From Flavivirga algicola (lineage in GTDB: Bacteria > Bacteroidota > Bacteroidia > Flavobacteriales > Flavobacteriaceae), in the NCBI RefSeq assembly GCF_012910715.1, contig NZ_JABBHF010000003.1:1-64000 (forward strand): a DNA stretch of 64,000 nucleotides, in the 5' to 3' direction. The position numbers were made by a program, and so were the translations under genes. Below the pieces are notes generated by a model. That model searched no databases and was not told the DNA's origin. It saw only the letters and a list, made by a program, of their open reading frames with translations. This document shows, piece after piece, positions 42,160 through 52,897 of this stretch (positions are counted from its first letter, which is position 1; every line of letters begins with the position of its first letter).

Positions 42160-44172
42160 ATGGCTTTAGATTCAAAAGTACCAAAAGGTCCAATTAAAGA
42201 TAAATGGACAGATTATAAAAATCATATCGATTTAGTAAACCCAGCCAATAAACGTCATATAGACGTTATCGTGGTAGGAACTGGTTTAGCAGGTGGGTCG
42301 GCTGCGGCGACTTTAGCTGAGTTAGGATACAACGTAAAAGCATTTGCGTATCAAGACTCTCCAAGACGAGCACATTCTATTGCTGCGCAAGGAGGTATTA
42401 ATGCAGCAAAAAACTATCAAGGAGATGGTGACTCTACATATAGATTATTCTATGATACTGTAAAAGGAGGGGATTATCGTTCGCGAGAAGCAAACGTTTA
42501 CCGTTTGGCCGAAGTATCTGCTAATATTATTGACCAATGTGTTGCTCAAGGAGTGCCTTTTGCACGAGACTATGGGGGCTTATTAGACAACCGCTCGTTT
42601 GGAGGTGTTTTAGTTTCTAGAACATTTTATGCTAAAGGACAAACAGGTCAGCAGTTATTACTGGGGGCTTACTCTGCAATGAATAGACAAATTGCCCGTG
42701 GTAAAATAGAAATGTTTAATCGTCATGAAATGCTTGATGTTGTAAAAGTTGACGGAAAAGCAAGAGGGATCATTACCCGTAATTTAATTACAGGCGAAAT
42801 AGAAAGACATTCTGCACATGCAGTGGTTATAGCATCTGGTGGATATGGAAATGTATATTTCTTATCAACAAACGCTATGGGCAGTAATGCTACTGCTGCT
42901 TGGAAAATTCATAAAAAAGGCGCATATTTTGCTAACCCTTGTTACACGCAAATTCATCCAACATGTATCCCGCGTTCTGGAGATTATCAGTCTAAACTAA
43001 CATTGATGTCTGAATCTTTGCGTAACGATGGACGCATTTGGGTACCTAAAAATATGGATGATGTAAAAGCCATTCGAGAAGGTCGTAAGAAACCAACTGA
43101 CTTGTCCGAAGAAGAAAGAGATTACTACTTAGAACGTCGTTATCCAGCTTTTGGAAATTTAGTACCTCGTGATGTAGCATCTCGTGCTGCCAAAGAACGT
43201 TGCGATGCTGGTTATGGTGTTAATGCTACTGGAGAAGCAGTATATTTAGATTTTGCTTCAGCTATTGAGCGTTATGGAAAAGAGCAAGCTAAGATTCAAA
43301 ATATAGAAAATGCCTCTGAAGCAAAAATATACGAATTAGGACAGGCAATCGTTGAGGCCAAATATGGAAACTTATTTCAGATGTATGAGAAAATTGTTGA
43401 TGAGAATCCATACAAAACGCCTATGATGATTTACCCAGCAACACATTACACTATGGGAGGTGTTTGGGTTGATTATAACTTAATGACAACGGTTGATGGA
43501 TTGTATTGTATAGGCGAAGCAAACTTCTCAGACCATGGCGCAAATAGGCTCGGAGCTTCAGCTTTAATGCAAGGTTTGGCAGATGGTTATTTTGTGTTGC
43601 CTTATACCATAGGGGATTATTTATCTCAAGATATTAGAACAGGAAAAATACCAACAGATACCAAAGAGTTTGACGAAGCTGAAAAGGAAGTAAAAGACCG
43701 TATCGATTTCTTTATCAATAATAAAGGAACAAAATCTGTAGACCACTTCCATAAACGCCTTGGAAAAGTTATGTGGGACAAGGTAGGTATGGCACGTAAT
43801 GAAAAAGGTTTAAAGGAAGCAATGGCCGAAATTAAAGCGATTCGAGAAGAATTCTGGAAAGAAGTAAAGGTGCCGGGTAATGCAGATGAAATGAATCCAG
43901 AATTAGAAAAAGCAGGACGTGTAGCCGACTTTTTAGAACTTGGGGAATTATTTGCAAAAGATGCTTTAGTACGAGAAGAATCATGTGGCGGGCATTTTAG
44001 AGAGGAATCTGTTGAATTGGATGGGCCTCAAAAAGGAGAAGCTAAGCGTAATGATAAAGATTTTGCGTTTGTTTCTGCCTGGGAATATAAAGGAGAGCCT
44101 GCTGATGCAGTGTTACATAAAGAAGAATTGGAGTTTAATGATATTGAATTGAAACAACGTTCATATAAATAA
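42160..44172 (+). CDS. sdhA: Succinate dehydrogenase flavoprotein subunit
   Basis: A 670-residue FAD-bearing catalytic subunit that oxidises succinate to fumarate. The FAD-binding start is [19 protein letters not shown] (about 38-56), with the flavin-linking region [17 protein letters not shown]. The catalytic stretch includes [15 protein letters not shown] and [13 protein letters not shown]-like residues ([13 protein letters not shown]). The length and the unusually long insert match Bacteroidota enzymes. It lies between sdhC and sdhB (8-base gap). Confidence 0.97.
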   Translation: MALDSKVPKGPIKDKWTDYKNHIDLVNPANKRHIDVIVVGTGLAGGSAAATLAELGYNVKAFAYQDSPRRAHSIAAQGGINAAKNYQGDGDSTYRLFYDTVKGGDYRSREANVYRLAEVSANIIDQCVAQGVPFARDYGGLLDNRSFGGVLVSRTFYAKGQTGQQLLLGAYSAMNRQIARGKIEMFNRHEMLDVVKVDGKARGIITRNLITGEIERHSAHAVVIASGGYGNVYFLSTNAMGSNATAAWKIHKKGAYFANPCYTQIHPTCIPRSGDYQSKLTLMSESLRNDGRIWVPKNMDDVKAIREGRKKPTDLSEEERDYYLERRYPAFGNLVPRDVASRAAKERCDAGYGVNATGEAVYLDFASAIERYGKEQAKIQNIENASEAKIYELGQAIVEAKYGNLFQMYEKIVDENPYKTPMMIYPATHYTMGGVWVDYNLMTTVDGLYCIGEANFSDHGANRLGASALMQGLADGYFVLPYTIGDYLSQDIRTGKIPTDTKEFDEAEKEVKDRIDFFINNKGTKSVDHFHKRLGKVMWDKVGMARNEKGLKEAMAEIKAIREEFWKEVKVPGNADEMNPELEKAGRVADFLELGELFAKDALVREESCGGHFREESVELDGPQKGEAKRNDKDFAFVSAWEYKGEPADAVLHKEELEFNDIELKQRSYK

Positions 44173-44180
44173 GAAAGAAA

Positions 44181-44924
44181 ATGAATTTAACACTTAAAAT
44201 TTGGAGACAAAAAGACTCGGATACAAAGGGTCAAATGGTCGATTATAAAGTTACTGATATTTCAGAGCATATGTCTTTCTTAGAAATGATGGATGTTCTC
44301 AACGAACAATTGGTTAATGCAGGAGAAGAGCCTGTGGCGTTCGACCATGATTGTCGTGAAGGTATTTGTGGAATGTGTTCTATGTATATTAATGGAGAAG
44401 CTCACGGTCCAGATAGAGGTATAACAACGTGTCAACTACACATGCGAATGTTTAAAGATGGTGATACCATTACAATTGAGCCGTTTAGAGCAGCAGCATT
44501 TCCTGTAATAAAAGATTTAGTGGTAGACAGAACAGCTTTTGAACGTATTCAACAAGCTGGAGGTTATATTTCTGTAAATACGTCTGGTAACACTCAGGAT
44601 GCAAATGCCATTCCTATTTCAAAGCATGCTGCCGATGAAGCTATGGATGCTGCAACTTGTATAGGCTGTGGTGCTTGTGTGGCTACTTGTAAAAATTCAT
44701 CTGCCATGTTGTTTGTAGGTGCTAAGGTGTCGCAATATGCATTATTACCTCAAGGACAGGTAGAGGCAGCAGACCGTGTTAAAAATATGGTTGCTCAAAT
44801 GGATTTGGAAGGTTTTGGTAACTGTACTAATACAGGTGCTTGTGAAGTGGAATGCCCTAAAGGTATTTCTTTAGATAACATTGCGAGAATGAATCGTGAG
44901 TTAATGAAAGCCAATATATCTTAA
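44181..44924 (+). CDS. sdhB: Succinate dehydrogenase iron-sulfur subunit
   Basis: A 247-residue subunit with three Fe-S clusters that passes electrons from SdhA to the cytochrome b anchor. The plant-type [2Fe-2S] site is [19 protein letters not shown] with a later Cys in GITTCQLH. The ferredoxin-like part has [11 protein letters not shown] and [11 protein letters not shown] for the [4Fe-4S] and [3Fe-4S] clusters. It is last in the operon and followed by a strong terminator. Confidence 0.96.
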   Translation: MNLTLKIWRQKDSDTKGQMVDYKVTDISEHMSFLEMMDVLNEQLVNAGEEPVAFDHDCREGICGMCSMYINGEAHGPDRGITTCQLHMRMFKDGDTITIEPFRAAAFPVIKDLVVDRTAFERIQQAGGYISVNTSGNTQDANAIPISKHAADEAMDAATCIGCGACVATCKNSSAMLFVGAKVSQYALLPQGQVEAADRVKNMVAQMDLEGFGNCTNTGACEVECPKGISLDNIARMNRELMKANIS

Positions 44925-44956
44925 TATTTTTATAAATACATCATAAAATTTAAAAG

Positions 44957-44981
44957 CCCAAGCATTAGCTTGGGTTTTTTT
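44957..44981 (+). terminator. sdh operon terminator
   Basis: CCCAAGC (44957-44963) and GCTTGGG (44968-44974) form a perfect 7-bp stem with an ATTA loop, followed by seven T's. Confidence 0.92.
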
Positions 44982-45009
44982 GTTTAGATTTAATAAATAA
45001 ATCTAGCAG

Positions 45010-45927
45010 ATGAAAATAAAATACGTATTCCTACTCATCCTATTTCACCTTTTATATATAGATATTAATTCGCAAACGTGTAAAAAAGAAGTTAGTTTAT
45101 TTTGCGGAGAAACTCTTTTAAGACATTTAAGATGTTTGTCCTCTGATGCCTTTGAAGGTAGAAAAACAGGGACTAAAGGTGCGTTAAAAACCAAGAAATA
45201 TATAATAAACCAATTCTATTCATTAAATGTTAAGCCATTAAAAAGAAGTTATGAACAGCGTTTTTTATTTATAAAAAAACGTAGAGAATATAAAGCAACA
45301 AATGTTTTAGGGTTAATAAAAGGAACTAAGAATCCGCATAAATATATAGTTATTAGTGCTCATTATGATCATGAGGGCATTAAGGGAGGAGAGATATACA
45401 ATGGCGCGGATGATAACGCCTCTGGAGTAAGCGCATTGTTTAGTATTGGGGAGTATTTAAGAAAAAATCCACCAAAGCACTCGGTTATTTTGGCAGCATT
45501 TGACGGAGAGGAACTAGGACTACAAGGATCTAAATATTTTGTGGAAAATTCAATGGTTTCATTGAAAAATATAAAAATGAATATCAATTTGGATATGATT
45601 AGTAGAAGTGAAGAAAACGAGTTATATGCAGTTGGGGTAGAGCATAATAAACAATTGAAGTATATAGTTAACCATTGTAAACACTCTAAAAAAATTAAAC
45701 TTATTGCAGGACATGATGGGTACGATGACTTAGAGAATTGGACCTATTCATCAGATCATGCAAATTTTCATAAAAGGGGAATTCCTTTTTTATATTTTGG
45801 AGTAGAAGAGCATGAAGACTATCATGAACCCACAGATGATTATGAAAATATTCATCCAGATTTTTATATAGAAGCAGTAAAGGTTATTATTTCTGTACTT
45901 GAAAGAATAGATAATTTACGACTCTAA
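45010..45927 (+). CDS. Secreted M28 family metallopeptidase
   Basis: A 305-residue zinc aminopeptidase-like protein with a signal peptide (FHLLYIDINSQ end). Zinc ligands lie in VISAHYDHEG (His), NGADDNASG (bridging Asp), FDGEELGLQGS (Glu pair) and a late His in YHEPTDDYENI. LDMISR carries the Asp of the second site. The N-terminal part has LRHLRCLSSDAFEGRKTGTK, typical of the family. It probably trims peptides in the periplasm or outside. Its stop overlaps the convergent outer-membrane gene by 4 bases. Confidence 0.92.
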   Translation: MKIKYVFLLILFHLLYIDINSQTCKKEVSLFCGETLLRHLRCLSSDAFEGRKTGTKGALKTKKYIINQFYSLNVKPLKRSYEQRFLFIKKRREYKATNVLGLIKGTKNPHKYIVISAHYDHEGIKGGEIYNGADDNASGVSALFSIGEYLRKNPPKHSVILAAFDGEELGLQGSKYFVENSMVSLKNIKMNINLDMISRSEENELYAVGVEHNKQLKYIVNHCKHSKKIKLIAGHDGYDDLENWTYSSDHANFHKRGIPFLYFGVEEHEDYHEPTDDYENIHPDFYIEAVKVIISVLERIDNLRL

Positions 45928-48900
45928 AAATAAGCCTTTAATTGAATAGAGCCCGTATGGATGGTTTTGCTTGTTTCTGTTTTTCTTCCAAAATAGCTCA
46001 GATTGAGATCAAGAAAAGTCGTTAATTTTTTTTGAGCCAATAAGGTCCAAGTAAAGTTTTTTCCAGGCTGTAATCCTTCTAGCATTTGATAGGCAACAGG
46101 TGTGTTGGGGTTTCCGTTAAAAGTATTTGAGAAATAATTAAACTCTCCATTTATAGCACTTTTTTGATTACTAGCTAAAGTAAAAGAAGCACCATATTTT
46201 TGTTGTTTCAACGATTCTAAACTACCTATGGTATTGTCTTTGCCTGCATATTGGTAAAACACATCAAAACTAGAATTGTCATTAAACAAATAAGATAGTT
46301 TTGGGTTAAAACGCTTCTCATCAAAATTATAATTTTTACTTGCAAAGTTTTGGCTAATACTTTCATTGTTATTAAAAGATGAAAAAAAGTTTATTAACCA
46401 ACTCTCAGCAATTTTATGATTAAAATTAAACTGATGACTTTTCAGTCCGTTTTCAATAAATCCAATAGATAAAGTACTTTTGGTTGTGTTTTCTAGAAAG
46501 GTATAAGAGGTCGTATAACGTTGTTTACCTCTATTAAAGAATAAGACATTTCTAAAATTTAATTGTAGCCCTAACTGATCGGTCTCATTACTTTCAAAAG
46601 GATTAAGGTTAAAACTATTACCGTCTCGTTTTATTTTTTTATCGATTAAATAACTGGTCTGGTTATAAAAATGCGACCAGAACTTTTTCGATTTGCGATC
46701 GCTAACAGCCCATTGAGATGGATTAATTGTGAGTGTTTGGCTTAACCTATTTTGATGTGTTTTTATAAAAACCCGATTGGGTAACAGAACTCTTATATAT
46801 TTTCCTTGATCTTGAAATTGGGCAATTTCAAATTCTTCGAGCTCTTGTATCCCATTTTCATTGTAATCGATCCAGGTGTAAGTGCCTTGTCCTGCTTCAA
46901 CCTCAACATAAGTGAAGTCTTGTTGGGGTAATGTCCCCGAATTGGTTTCAAAAATAGTGTTCCACTGTACTACTTGCTTAAAAAGCTTTTGGTTAAACTG
47001 TAGTCTGGAATTTATAGAACGCTCATCTTCAACGTTACTATCTTCGCTTTTTAAAGTTCTATAATTAGCGTATAATGACAGATTGGTATTTTTATTTCGA
47101 ATCAATCGCGAATCTAAGTAAAAGGTGTTAGAGGTGTTTACTTTTTGTAATTCATTATTTCTAATACTATCATTCACGCGGTTTTTATAACCTATTTCTG
47201 CAAAAACCTTTGTGCTATCACCAACACCAACAAATAGTTCATAAGATTTAAATTTTTGACTCAAAGGGGTTAATGTTCCAGATGAAATATCTCTTTGTTC
47301 GTTATCCTCGATAGCTAATTTGGTTCCTAGCCAACTTTTTTTCATGCCATAAGTAATACGATTATAAGATCTTAAAAAAGTTGATGTATTTATATTGGAT
47401 TTGGCATTCAAGAAACTGGAAGAAGAAAGAATACTTAACCTGTTTAAAAGAAGATTAGCATTGGCTATATGACGGTTACCATTAAATCCGTCAGAAAAAC
47501 TTAAATGTTCAAATTGATAATTGAATGTACCCTTTTTAGGGTGGAAAATACCAACGCCAGAGTTAAGCAAGACTTGGTTTCCCAAGCTACTTACAACTTC
47601 ATTTCCTTTGGGTTGTTCCAAATTCCAATCTCTATTGAATTCTGGGTTGTATAACCCCTCAATGTTCCTATAATCCCTACTAATATAATCGCCATCAACA
47701 AACATATTAATGCTCCAAAGGCTATCTCTTTTAATAAGGTTCTGTGTAATATTTAATTTTCCTGCAAAACCGTCATTATCATCGTCATTTAAATTCGAAA
47801 ATAAGTTTAAATCATTTTTGCTTCCCGAAGCTTCAAAAGCGACACTCGTTTTTTCTGATGGCTTATAACTTCCGTTAAGAACTGCAATTTGAAGTTTTGT
47901 TGGAGCCACAAGTTGAACAATAGGGGCGTAATTACCTTGGGAAACACCTGCAAACTCATAAATATTATTAATGGCGTTAATATTACTTAAATTATAATCC
48001 CCTTGATTTATGCCAACCTGTGTAAAAGTAACACGATATAATTCATCTTCAGGATTATTGGAAAAAACAAAGGCCTCAACACCACCAATCAATTCTTTTT
48101 TATATAAAATTCTATTTTCGTTTAAAGTTTCTTGAATTTCAGAAGGAGCAACCATTAAAGCTTTATCATCTCCTGCGCCAGATAGTATTTCAATTTGTTC
48201 TTCAGATAAGTTTTGTTGAAGTGGTTGGTTTTTTGCGTCATTTTCAGAATATACAGAAATGCCAATTTTTAGTTTGTTACTTTCAAATTGCCCGCCCCCG
48301 TAAGCTACAAAGCGGGAGTAGTTACGCTCGCTAAATTGATAATCGACTGTAATCCGCATTTCAGAAGTTATAGGATATGTGGCGTTAAATATAATTTCGC
48401 CCGCATTATAATCTATAATATAATCTTGATCCTCGCCACGCTTCAAGGCAACACCATTCACGTAAACCGTTTCGCTCCCAGACACAATAAGCACAAATAA
48501 TTCGCCATTGGGGCCCTGTAATTTATAGGGACCTTGATTCCCTTCTTGAGCTGTAAATTGACTGGTGGTAAATTGCCCGCGAACAATAGCTCCAGAGGCA
48601 AATAGGTTAGTTCGAGCTGTTTCGTTTCCTAATTTGGCATTAACGGAGAGGCCTTGAACGCGTTTGGAAAAACTTGCGAAATAAGAATTGGTATTCTGCA
48701 AATCTATATCTCCTGCACGAATATTCCACCGATCACTGAATAATTCAATAAAAATCTGATCAAATTCATCCAAACGTTGCGAATAACCACTTTCTTGTAA
48801 TGGAATATTAGCGTCCTGTATAGATGCTCTAAGAGAAACGTTGTCATTAAGTTTTCCGGTTATTTGAAGATCTAATTCACTGTTTAAAACAGAGTTTTGA

Positions 48901-49346
48901 TTGTTTCCAATAGTTACACCTCTAGAGATGCTACCCGAAGTTGTTAAACCATCAAAGGGAATAAAATTTTTAGAATCGTTTGGTTTCGATAACTTATATA
49001 ATTTTTCAAGATTATCATTGCTTTCTACAATAATAGCCTCGTCTAATTGTTTATAGGTTTTCGTTAAAAAATCGGGAAACCTTAAATAATTAATAATGAT
49101 CGAATCAGTTTTAATAGGCTTTTTAAAAGTAAGAATGGCTTTCGCAAAATCGATCGAATAAAAGGAGGAATCAATAAGACTATGGTCTTTTTTTCTAATT
49201 GAAAACGAGCTGGAATTTATGCTTACACGATCAATACGAATAGAATCTTTTACAGCAACTTTTATCGTTTTGTAGTTTGAATCAGTATCTTGAGCAAATC
49301 CGCTAAGACTAACTAAAAGTACAATAATTGATGCAATGGACTTCAT
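45924..49346 (-). CDS. Large outer-membrane beta-barrel protein, function unknown
   Basis: A 1140-residue exported protein (signal ending SLSGFAQ). About 100-330 contains GLTTSGSISRGVTIGNNQNS and RWNIRAGDIDLQNT, regions shared by SprA-like and other giant flavobacterial barrel proteins. The C-terminal two-thirds is alternating beta-strand sequence, ending in the barrel signal IQLKAYF. An acidic loop at about 835 (DYNENGIQELEEFE) looks like a calcium-binding turn. It is larger than porins but much smaller than SprA. It is monocistronic and convergent with the M28 gene. The 49347-49540 gap holds an AATACCG/CGGTATT inverted repeat and nothing else I can name. Confidence 0.75.
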   Translation of the reverse strand: MKSIASIIVLLVSLSGFAQDTDSNYKTIKVAVKDSIRIDRVSINSSSFSIRKKDHSLIDSSFYSIDFAKAILTFKKPIKTDSIIINYLRFPDFLTKTYKQLDEAIIVESNDNLEKLYKLSKPNDSKNFIPFDGLTTSGSISRGVTIGNNQNSVLNSELDLQITGKLNDNVSLRASIQDANIPLQESGYSQRLDEFDQIFIELFSDRWNIRAGDIDLQNTNSYFASFSKRVQGLSVNAKLGNETARTNLFASGAIVRGQFTTSQFTAQEGNQGPYKLQGPNGELFVLIVSGSETVYVNGVALKRGEDQDYIIDYNAGEIIFNATYPITSEMRITVDYQFSERNYSRFVAYGGGQFESNKLKIGISVYSENDAKNQPLQQNLSEEQIEILSGAGDDKALMVAPSEIQETLNENRILYKKELIGGVEAFVFSNNPEDELYRVTFTQVGINQGDYNLSNINAINNIYEFAGVSQGNYAPIVQLVAPTKLQIAVLNGSYKPSEKTSVAFEASGSKNDLNLFSNLNDDDNDGFAGKLNITQNLIKRDSLWSINMFVDGDYISRDYRNIEGLYNPEFNRDWNLEQPKGNEVVSSLGNQVLLNSGVGIFHPKKGTFNYQFEHLSFSDGFNGNRHIANANLLLNRLSILSSSSFLNAKSNINTSTFLRSYNRITYGMKKSWLGTKLAIEDNEQRDISSGTLTPLSQKFKSYELFVGVGDSTKVFAEIGYKNRVNDSIRNNELQKVNTSNTFYLDSRLIRNKNTNLSLYANYRTLKSEDSNVEDERSINSRLQFNQKLFKQVVQWNTIFETNSGTLPQQDFTYVEVEAGQGTYTWIDYNENGIQELEEFEIAQFQDQGKYIRVLLPNRVFIKTHQNRLSQTLTINPSQWAVSDRKSKKFWSHFYNQTSYLIDKKIKRDGNSFNLNPFESNETDQLGLQLNFRNVLFFNRGKQRYTTSYTFLENTTKSTLSIGFIENGLKSHQFNFNHKIAESWLINFFSSFNNNESISQNFASKNYNFDEKRFNPKLSYLFNDNSSFDVFYQYAGKDNTIGSLESLKQQKYGASFTLASNQKSAINGEFNYFSNTFNGNPNTPVAYQMLEGLQPGKNFTWTLLAQKKLTTFLDLNLSYFGRKTETSKTIHTGSIQLKAYF

Positions 49347-49540
49347 TAGATACTTAAACTATAAATAGCTTAAAATATTTTGTTAATATAATTCGTTAAA
49401 CTTGCTGTAATACCGAATATGATTTCTTTATGGAAATTTAGCGGTATTTAAATTTGTCTTTTCCGAGAAATCGGTAATCTAAATAAAAAATTTATTTTCA
49501 TTTGATAGTGTAAAAGTAACGTATTATTTATTTTAGCTAG

Positions 49541-50302
49541 ATGAAAATTATATCCTATAACGTAAACGGTATTCGAGCAGCATTAAATAAGGGCTTTATA
49601 GATTGGTTAAAAAGCGCAAATCCAGATGTGATTTGTTTACAAGAGATAAAAGCATTAAAAGAACAACTGGATTTAGATATTTTTGTTGAAGCAGGGTACA
49701 AATACAACTATTGGTTTAGTGCTCAAAAAAAAGGGTATAGCGGTGTTGCTATTTTAAGTAAGATTGCCCCCAATCATATAGAATATGGTACAGGTATTGA
49801 GTCGATGGATTTTGAAGGGAGAAATATACGTGCCGATTTTGATGGTGTATCGGTAATGAGCCTGTACTTACCATCTGGAACGAACGATGCTCGTTTAAAC
49901 CATAAACTGGAGTATATGGATTTGTTTCAGGAATATATAAACGGTCTTAAAAAAGAAGTTCCTAATCTTGTTATTTGTGGCGATTATAATATTTGTCATG
50001 AAGAAATTGATATTCATAATCCCAAAATGAAAGGAGTGTCGGGGTTTTTACCAGTAGAACGCGAATGGATTGGACGTTTTATTGATAGTGGATTTATCGA
50101 TTCGTTTCGATATTTAAATGCGGAAACTCAGCAGTACAGTTGGTGGAGTTACCGCGCAAATGCTCGGGCAAACAACAAGGGTTGGCGATTGGATTATGCT
50201 ATGGTTGCAGAACCTTTACAAGAAAAAATAAAAAGAGCCGTTATACTGTCTGAAGCGGTACATAGTGATCATTGTCCAATTTTAGTTGAAATAGACAGCT
50301 AA
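49541..50302 (+). CDS. xthA: Exodeoxyribonuclease III
   Basis: A 253-residue AP endonuclease / 3'-exonuclease for base-excision repair. Family motifs occur in order: SYNVNGIRAA, DVICLQEIKA (catalytic Glu), GYSGVAILSK, LYLPSGTN, ICGDYNICHEEID (Asp-Asn), GWRLDYAMV and HSDHCPILVEI (Asp-His). Length is standard. It is co-directional with the OmpA gene 44 bases downstream, but the two are probably functionally unrelated. Confidence 0.96.
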   Translation: MKIISYNVNGIRAALNKGFIDWLKSANPDVICLQEIKALKEQLDLDIFVEAGYKYNYWFSAQKKGYSGVAILSKIAPNHIEYGTGIESMDFEGRNIRADFDGVSVMSLYLPSGTNDARLNHKLEYMDLFQEYINGLKKEVPNLVICGDYNICHEEIDIHNPKMKGVSGFLPVEREWIGRFIDSGFIDSFRYLNAETQQYSWWSYRANARANNKGWRLDYAMVAEPLQEKIKRAVILSEAVHSDHCPILVEIDS

Positions 50303-50346
50303 ACATATTTGATAACATAAATAATAATAAAAAATCCCAAAATAAA

Positions 50347-51306
50347 ATGATGAAAAAAGTCTTATTAGCAGTATTGACCTTAACATTTTTAGTGTCCTGC
50401 GTGTCACCAAAAGTTTATAAAGAATTAGAAGATAAATATGCTGATTTAAAAGAGGAAAACAGAAGACTTTCTAGTGAAAATGATGCGCTTTTAAGCGCTA
50501 AAAACGCTGCAGAAAATGAATTAAAACAAATTCAGAAAGCCTATGACGAAGCTGTACAAGAGCGTGATAAGATACAGTCTGATTATAATGCGATGAAATC
50601 TAATTACGATAATTTAAAAAATTCTTACGATGCCTTAGAGAAAAACAGTTCTAGTGCTATAGCGAGAAACTCTAAAAAGAATAGAGAATTATTGGCTCAA
50701 TTAGAAGCCAAGGAGCAGGCTTTGGCTTCAGAGAATGCACGTTTGGCTAGACTTAAAAAAGAATTGGAAGACCGTTCTAATCGCGTTGCAGAATTAGAAA
50801 GTGTTATTGCAGCAAAAGATGCAGCCATGACACAATTAAAAAATGCCATTTCCAGAGCTTTAACAGATTTTGAAGGCAAAGGCTTAACAGTAGAACAACG
50901 CGATGGAAAAGTATATGTGTCTATGGAAAACAAACTATTATTTAGTTCTGGTAGTTGGGCTGTTGGCACCGAAGGTCGAAGAGCTGTTCAACAATTAGGA
51001 AGTGTGCTTGGTGACAATCCAGATATAGCCGTTTTAATTGAAGGTCATACAGATAATGTGCCCTATAAAGGGAATGGACAGTTAAGTGGTAACTGGGACT
51101 TATCGACCAAACGAGCTACGGCTATTGTAAACATTTTAAGAGAAAACGCAGCGATAAATCCAGAAAATTTAACAGCGGCTGGACGTGGTGAATTTGCGCC
51201 TATTGCATCGAACGATTCGGCAACGGGGAAAGCAAAAAACAGACGTATTGAGGTAATTTTAACGCCTAAGTTAGACGAGCTGTCTAAATTGTTAAATGAA
51301 AATTAA
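50347..51306 (+). CDS. OmpA-family lipoprotein with coiled coil
   Basis: A 319-residue envelope protein. The signal ends in a lipobox (LTFLVSC). Residues about 25-170 are a long charged coiled coil (KELEDKYADLKEENRRL and later ELEDRSNRVAELESVI). The C-terminal OmpA peptidoglycan-binding domain (about 190-310) has EGHTDNVPYKG, NWDLSTKRATAIV and GRGEFAPIASN with the final NRRIEVIL. It would link the outer membrane to peptidoglycan. A terminator-like hairpin lies about 170 bases downstream. Confidence 0.92.
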   Translation: MMKKVLLAVLTLTFLVSCVSPKVYKELEDKYADLKEENRRLSSENDALLSAKNAAENELKQIQKAYDEAVQERDKIQSDYNAMKSNYDNLKNSYDALEKNSSSAIARNSKKNRELLAQLEAKEQALASENARLARLKKELEDRSNRVAELESVIAAKDAAMTQLKNAISRALTDFEGKGLTVEQRDGKVYVSMENKLLFSSGSWAVGTEGRRAVQQLGSVLGDNPDIAVLIEGHTDNVPYKGNGQLSGNWDLSTKRATAIVNILRENAAINPENLTAAGRGEFAPIASNDSATGKAKNRRIEVILTPKLDELSKLLNEN

Positions 51307-51475
51307 TCGTAACTGTTCATTGTGAGTATGAGCATGACCCAACAATCTATTCAATTGAAGTTAAGATTAATTTAAGAACAAAAAAGGTTCTCACATTTTG
51401 ATTGCGTCCAATGGAAACAGTCGCATTTATGACACTCCTTAGAATAACGTTTCAAAAGAAACCTTAATATACTTT

Positions 51476-51515
51476 AAACCTTTCAAGTTTCTTATAACCT
51501 GGAAGGTTTTTTATC
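51476..51515 (+). terminator. Rho-independent terminator
   Basis: The segment 51476-51489 pairs with 51496-51509 (14 positions with one mismatch and one wobble), followed by T's. The rest of the 51307-51634 gap holds a TAAGGAG/CTCCTTA inverted repeat just before the aldo/keto reductase gene, and otherwise nothing I can name. Confidence 0.7.
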
Positions 51516-51634
51516 TTTGTGCTTCGCCTAAAAATTAATAAACAAGTCACTCCTGTAAAGGAAGGAATCTACTAGAGAATAAGGAGCTTTAATTATAGAA
51601 CTCCTTACTTTACATGAGTAACAAAACATAATTT

Positions 51635-52672
51635 ATGAAATATACAACGCTACCAAATACAAATATAAAAGTTAGTAAAATATGCTTGGGTTCCATGACT
51701 TGGGGAAATCAAAACACAGAGACCGAAGGACATGCACAGCTAGATTATGCTTTAGATCATGGTGTTAACTTTATAGATACTGCCGAATTATATCCAGTAC
51801 CAGCCACAGCAGAAACCAGTGGGCGAACTAGTGAAATTATAGGTTCGTGGTTAAAGAAAACAGGTAAGAGAGATCAGGTCGTTATCGCTTCAAAAATAGC
51901 GGGACCAGGAGATTATACCGCTCATATTCGCACAACAGGTTTTAGTCCGAAATCAATTAAAGAAGCTATAGATTTAGAATTAAAACGTTTAGAAACAGAT
52001 TATATAGACTTGTACCAATTGCACTGGCCAGAGCGCGATACAAATAAGTTTGGGATGCGTAATTTTCCATACAATTCGCCGCAACAATGGGAAGAGAATT
52101 TTAAAGAAGTCTTAGAAACTTTAAATAATGCTGTGAAATCAGGAAAGATAAGAGAAATTGGTGTTTCTAACGAGAATTCCTGGGGAACCATGCGTTATTT
52201 ACAAGAAGCTAGAAATCATAATTTGCAGGGACCTATAACCATTCAAAATGCGTATTCTCTTTTAAATCGTTTGTTCGAATATGAATTGGTTGAAGTATCG
52301 TTAAGAGAAAATATAGGTTTACTTGCATATTCACCTATGGCATTTGGAGTGCTGTCTGGAAAGTATATTAAAGGAACGGCAGACAAAAATTCAAGGTTGG
52401 GCAAACATCCTCGTTTTGCACGTTATAGCAGTGATCAATCTACCGAAGCTACAAAACAGTATTTGGAAGTTGCCGAAAATAATGGTCTAACTTTAGCTCA
52501 AATGTCTTTAGCTTTTATAAATCAACAACGTTTTGTTACAAGTACCATTATAGGTGCTACAAATTTAAATCAACTTAAAGAAAATATAGATAGTATTTAT
52601 GTTGATTTAAGTGATGCGGTTTTAGAAGAGATTAACAGAATACATCATACTATTCCCAATCCAGCACCTTAA
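51635..52672 (+). CDS. Aldo/keto reductase (Tas-like)
   Basis: A 345-residue NADP(H)-dependent oxidoreductase with the AKR TIM-barrel. Catalytic Asp and Tyr are in FIDTAELYPVPATAETSGR, Lys in VVIASKIAGPG and His in LYQLHWPERDTNKFG. Cofactor-binding residues lie in STIIGATNLNQLKEN near the C-terminus. Length and the LHWPERDTN stretch resemble E. coli Tas. The substrate is unknown. It is monocistronic. Confidence 0.93.
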   Translation: MKYTTLPNTNIKVSKICLGSMTWGNQNTETEGHAQLDYALDHGVNFIDTAELYPVPATAETSGRTSEIIGSWLKKTGKRDQVVIASKIAGPGDYTAHIRTTGFSPKSIKEAIDLELKRLETDYIDLYQLHWPERDTNKFGMRNFPYNSPQQWEENFKEVLETLNNAVKSGKIREIGVSNENSWGTMRYLQEARNHNLQGPITIQNAYSLLNRLFEYELVEVSLRENIGLLAYSPMAFGVLSGKYIKGTADKNSRLGKHPRFARYSSDQSTEATKQYLEVAENNGLTLAQMSLAFINQQRFVTSTIIGATNLNQLKENIDSIYVDLSDAVLEEINRIHHTIPNPAP

Positions 52673-52734
52673 TATTTCCATATTCTAAATAAAGAAAAGA
52701 ATCTTAATTGCTTGAATGTCAAACTTTAATGTTT

Positions 52735-52749
52735 TACGGTTTTCCCGTA
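52735..52749. promoter_or_regulatory. Palindrome TACGG-N5-CCGTA upstream of the M57 protease
   Basis: TACGGTTTTCCCGTA has the arms of the site before cas9 with one extra central base. It is followed, as at cas9, by a T-rich TTGTTTTTTTGTA about 10 bases later. It ends 148 bases before the ATG. Confidence 0.45.
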
Positions 52750-52897
52750 GCAATATGTTTTGTTTTTTTGTAAAATGAATAATTTTTAACAATTGCTAAA
52801 CGATAAATTAAAACATAAAAAACGAAATTTATTTATGTAAAAAACTTTCTCTCATTTTTTATAATAGAATTTTATCTAACCTTTAAATTATAAAAAA

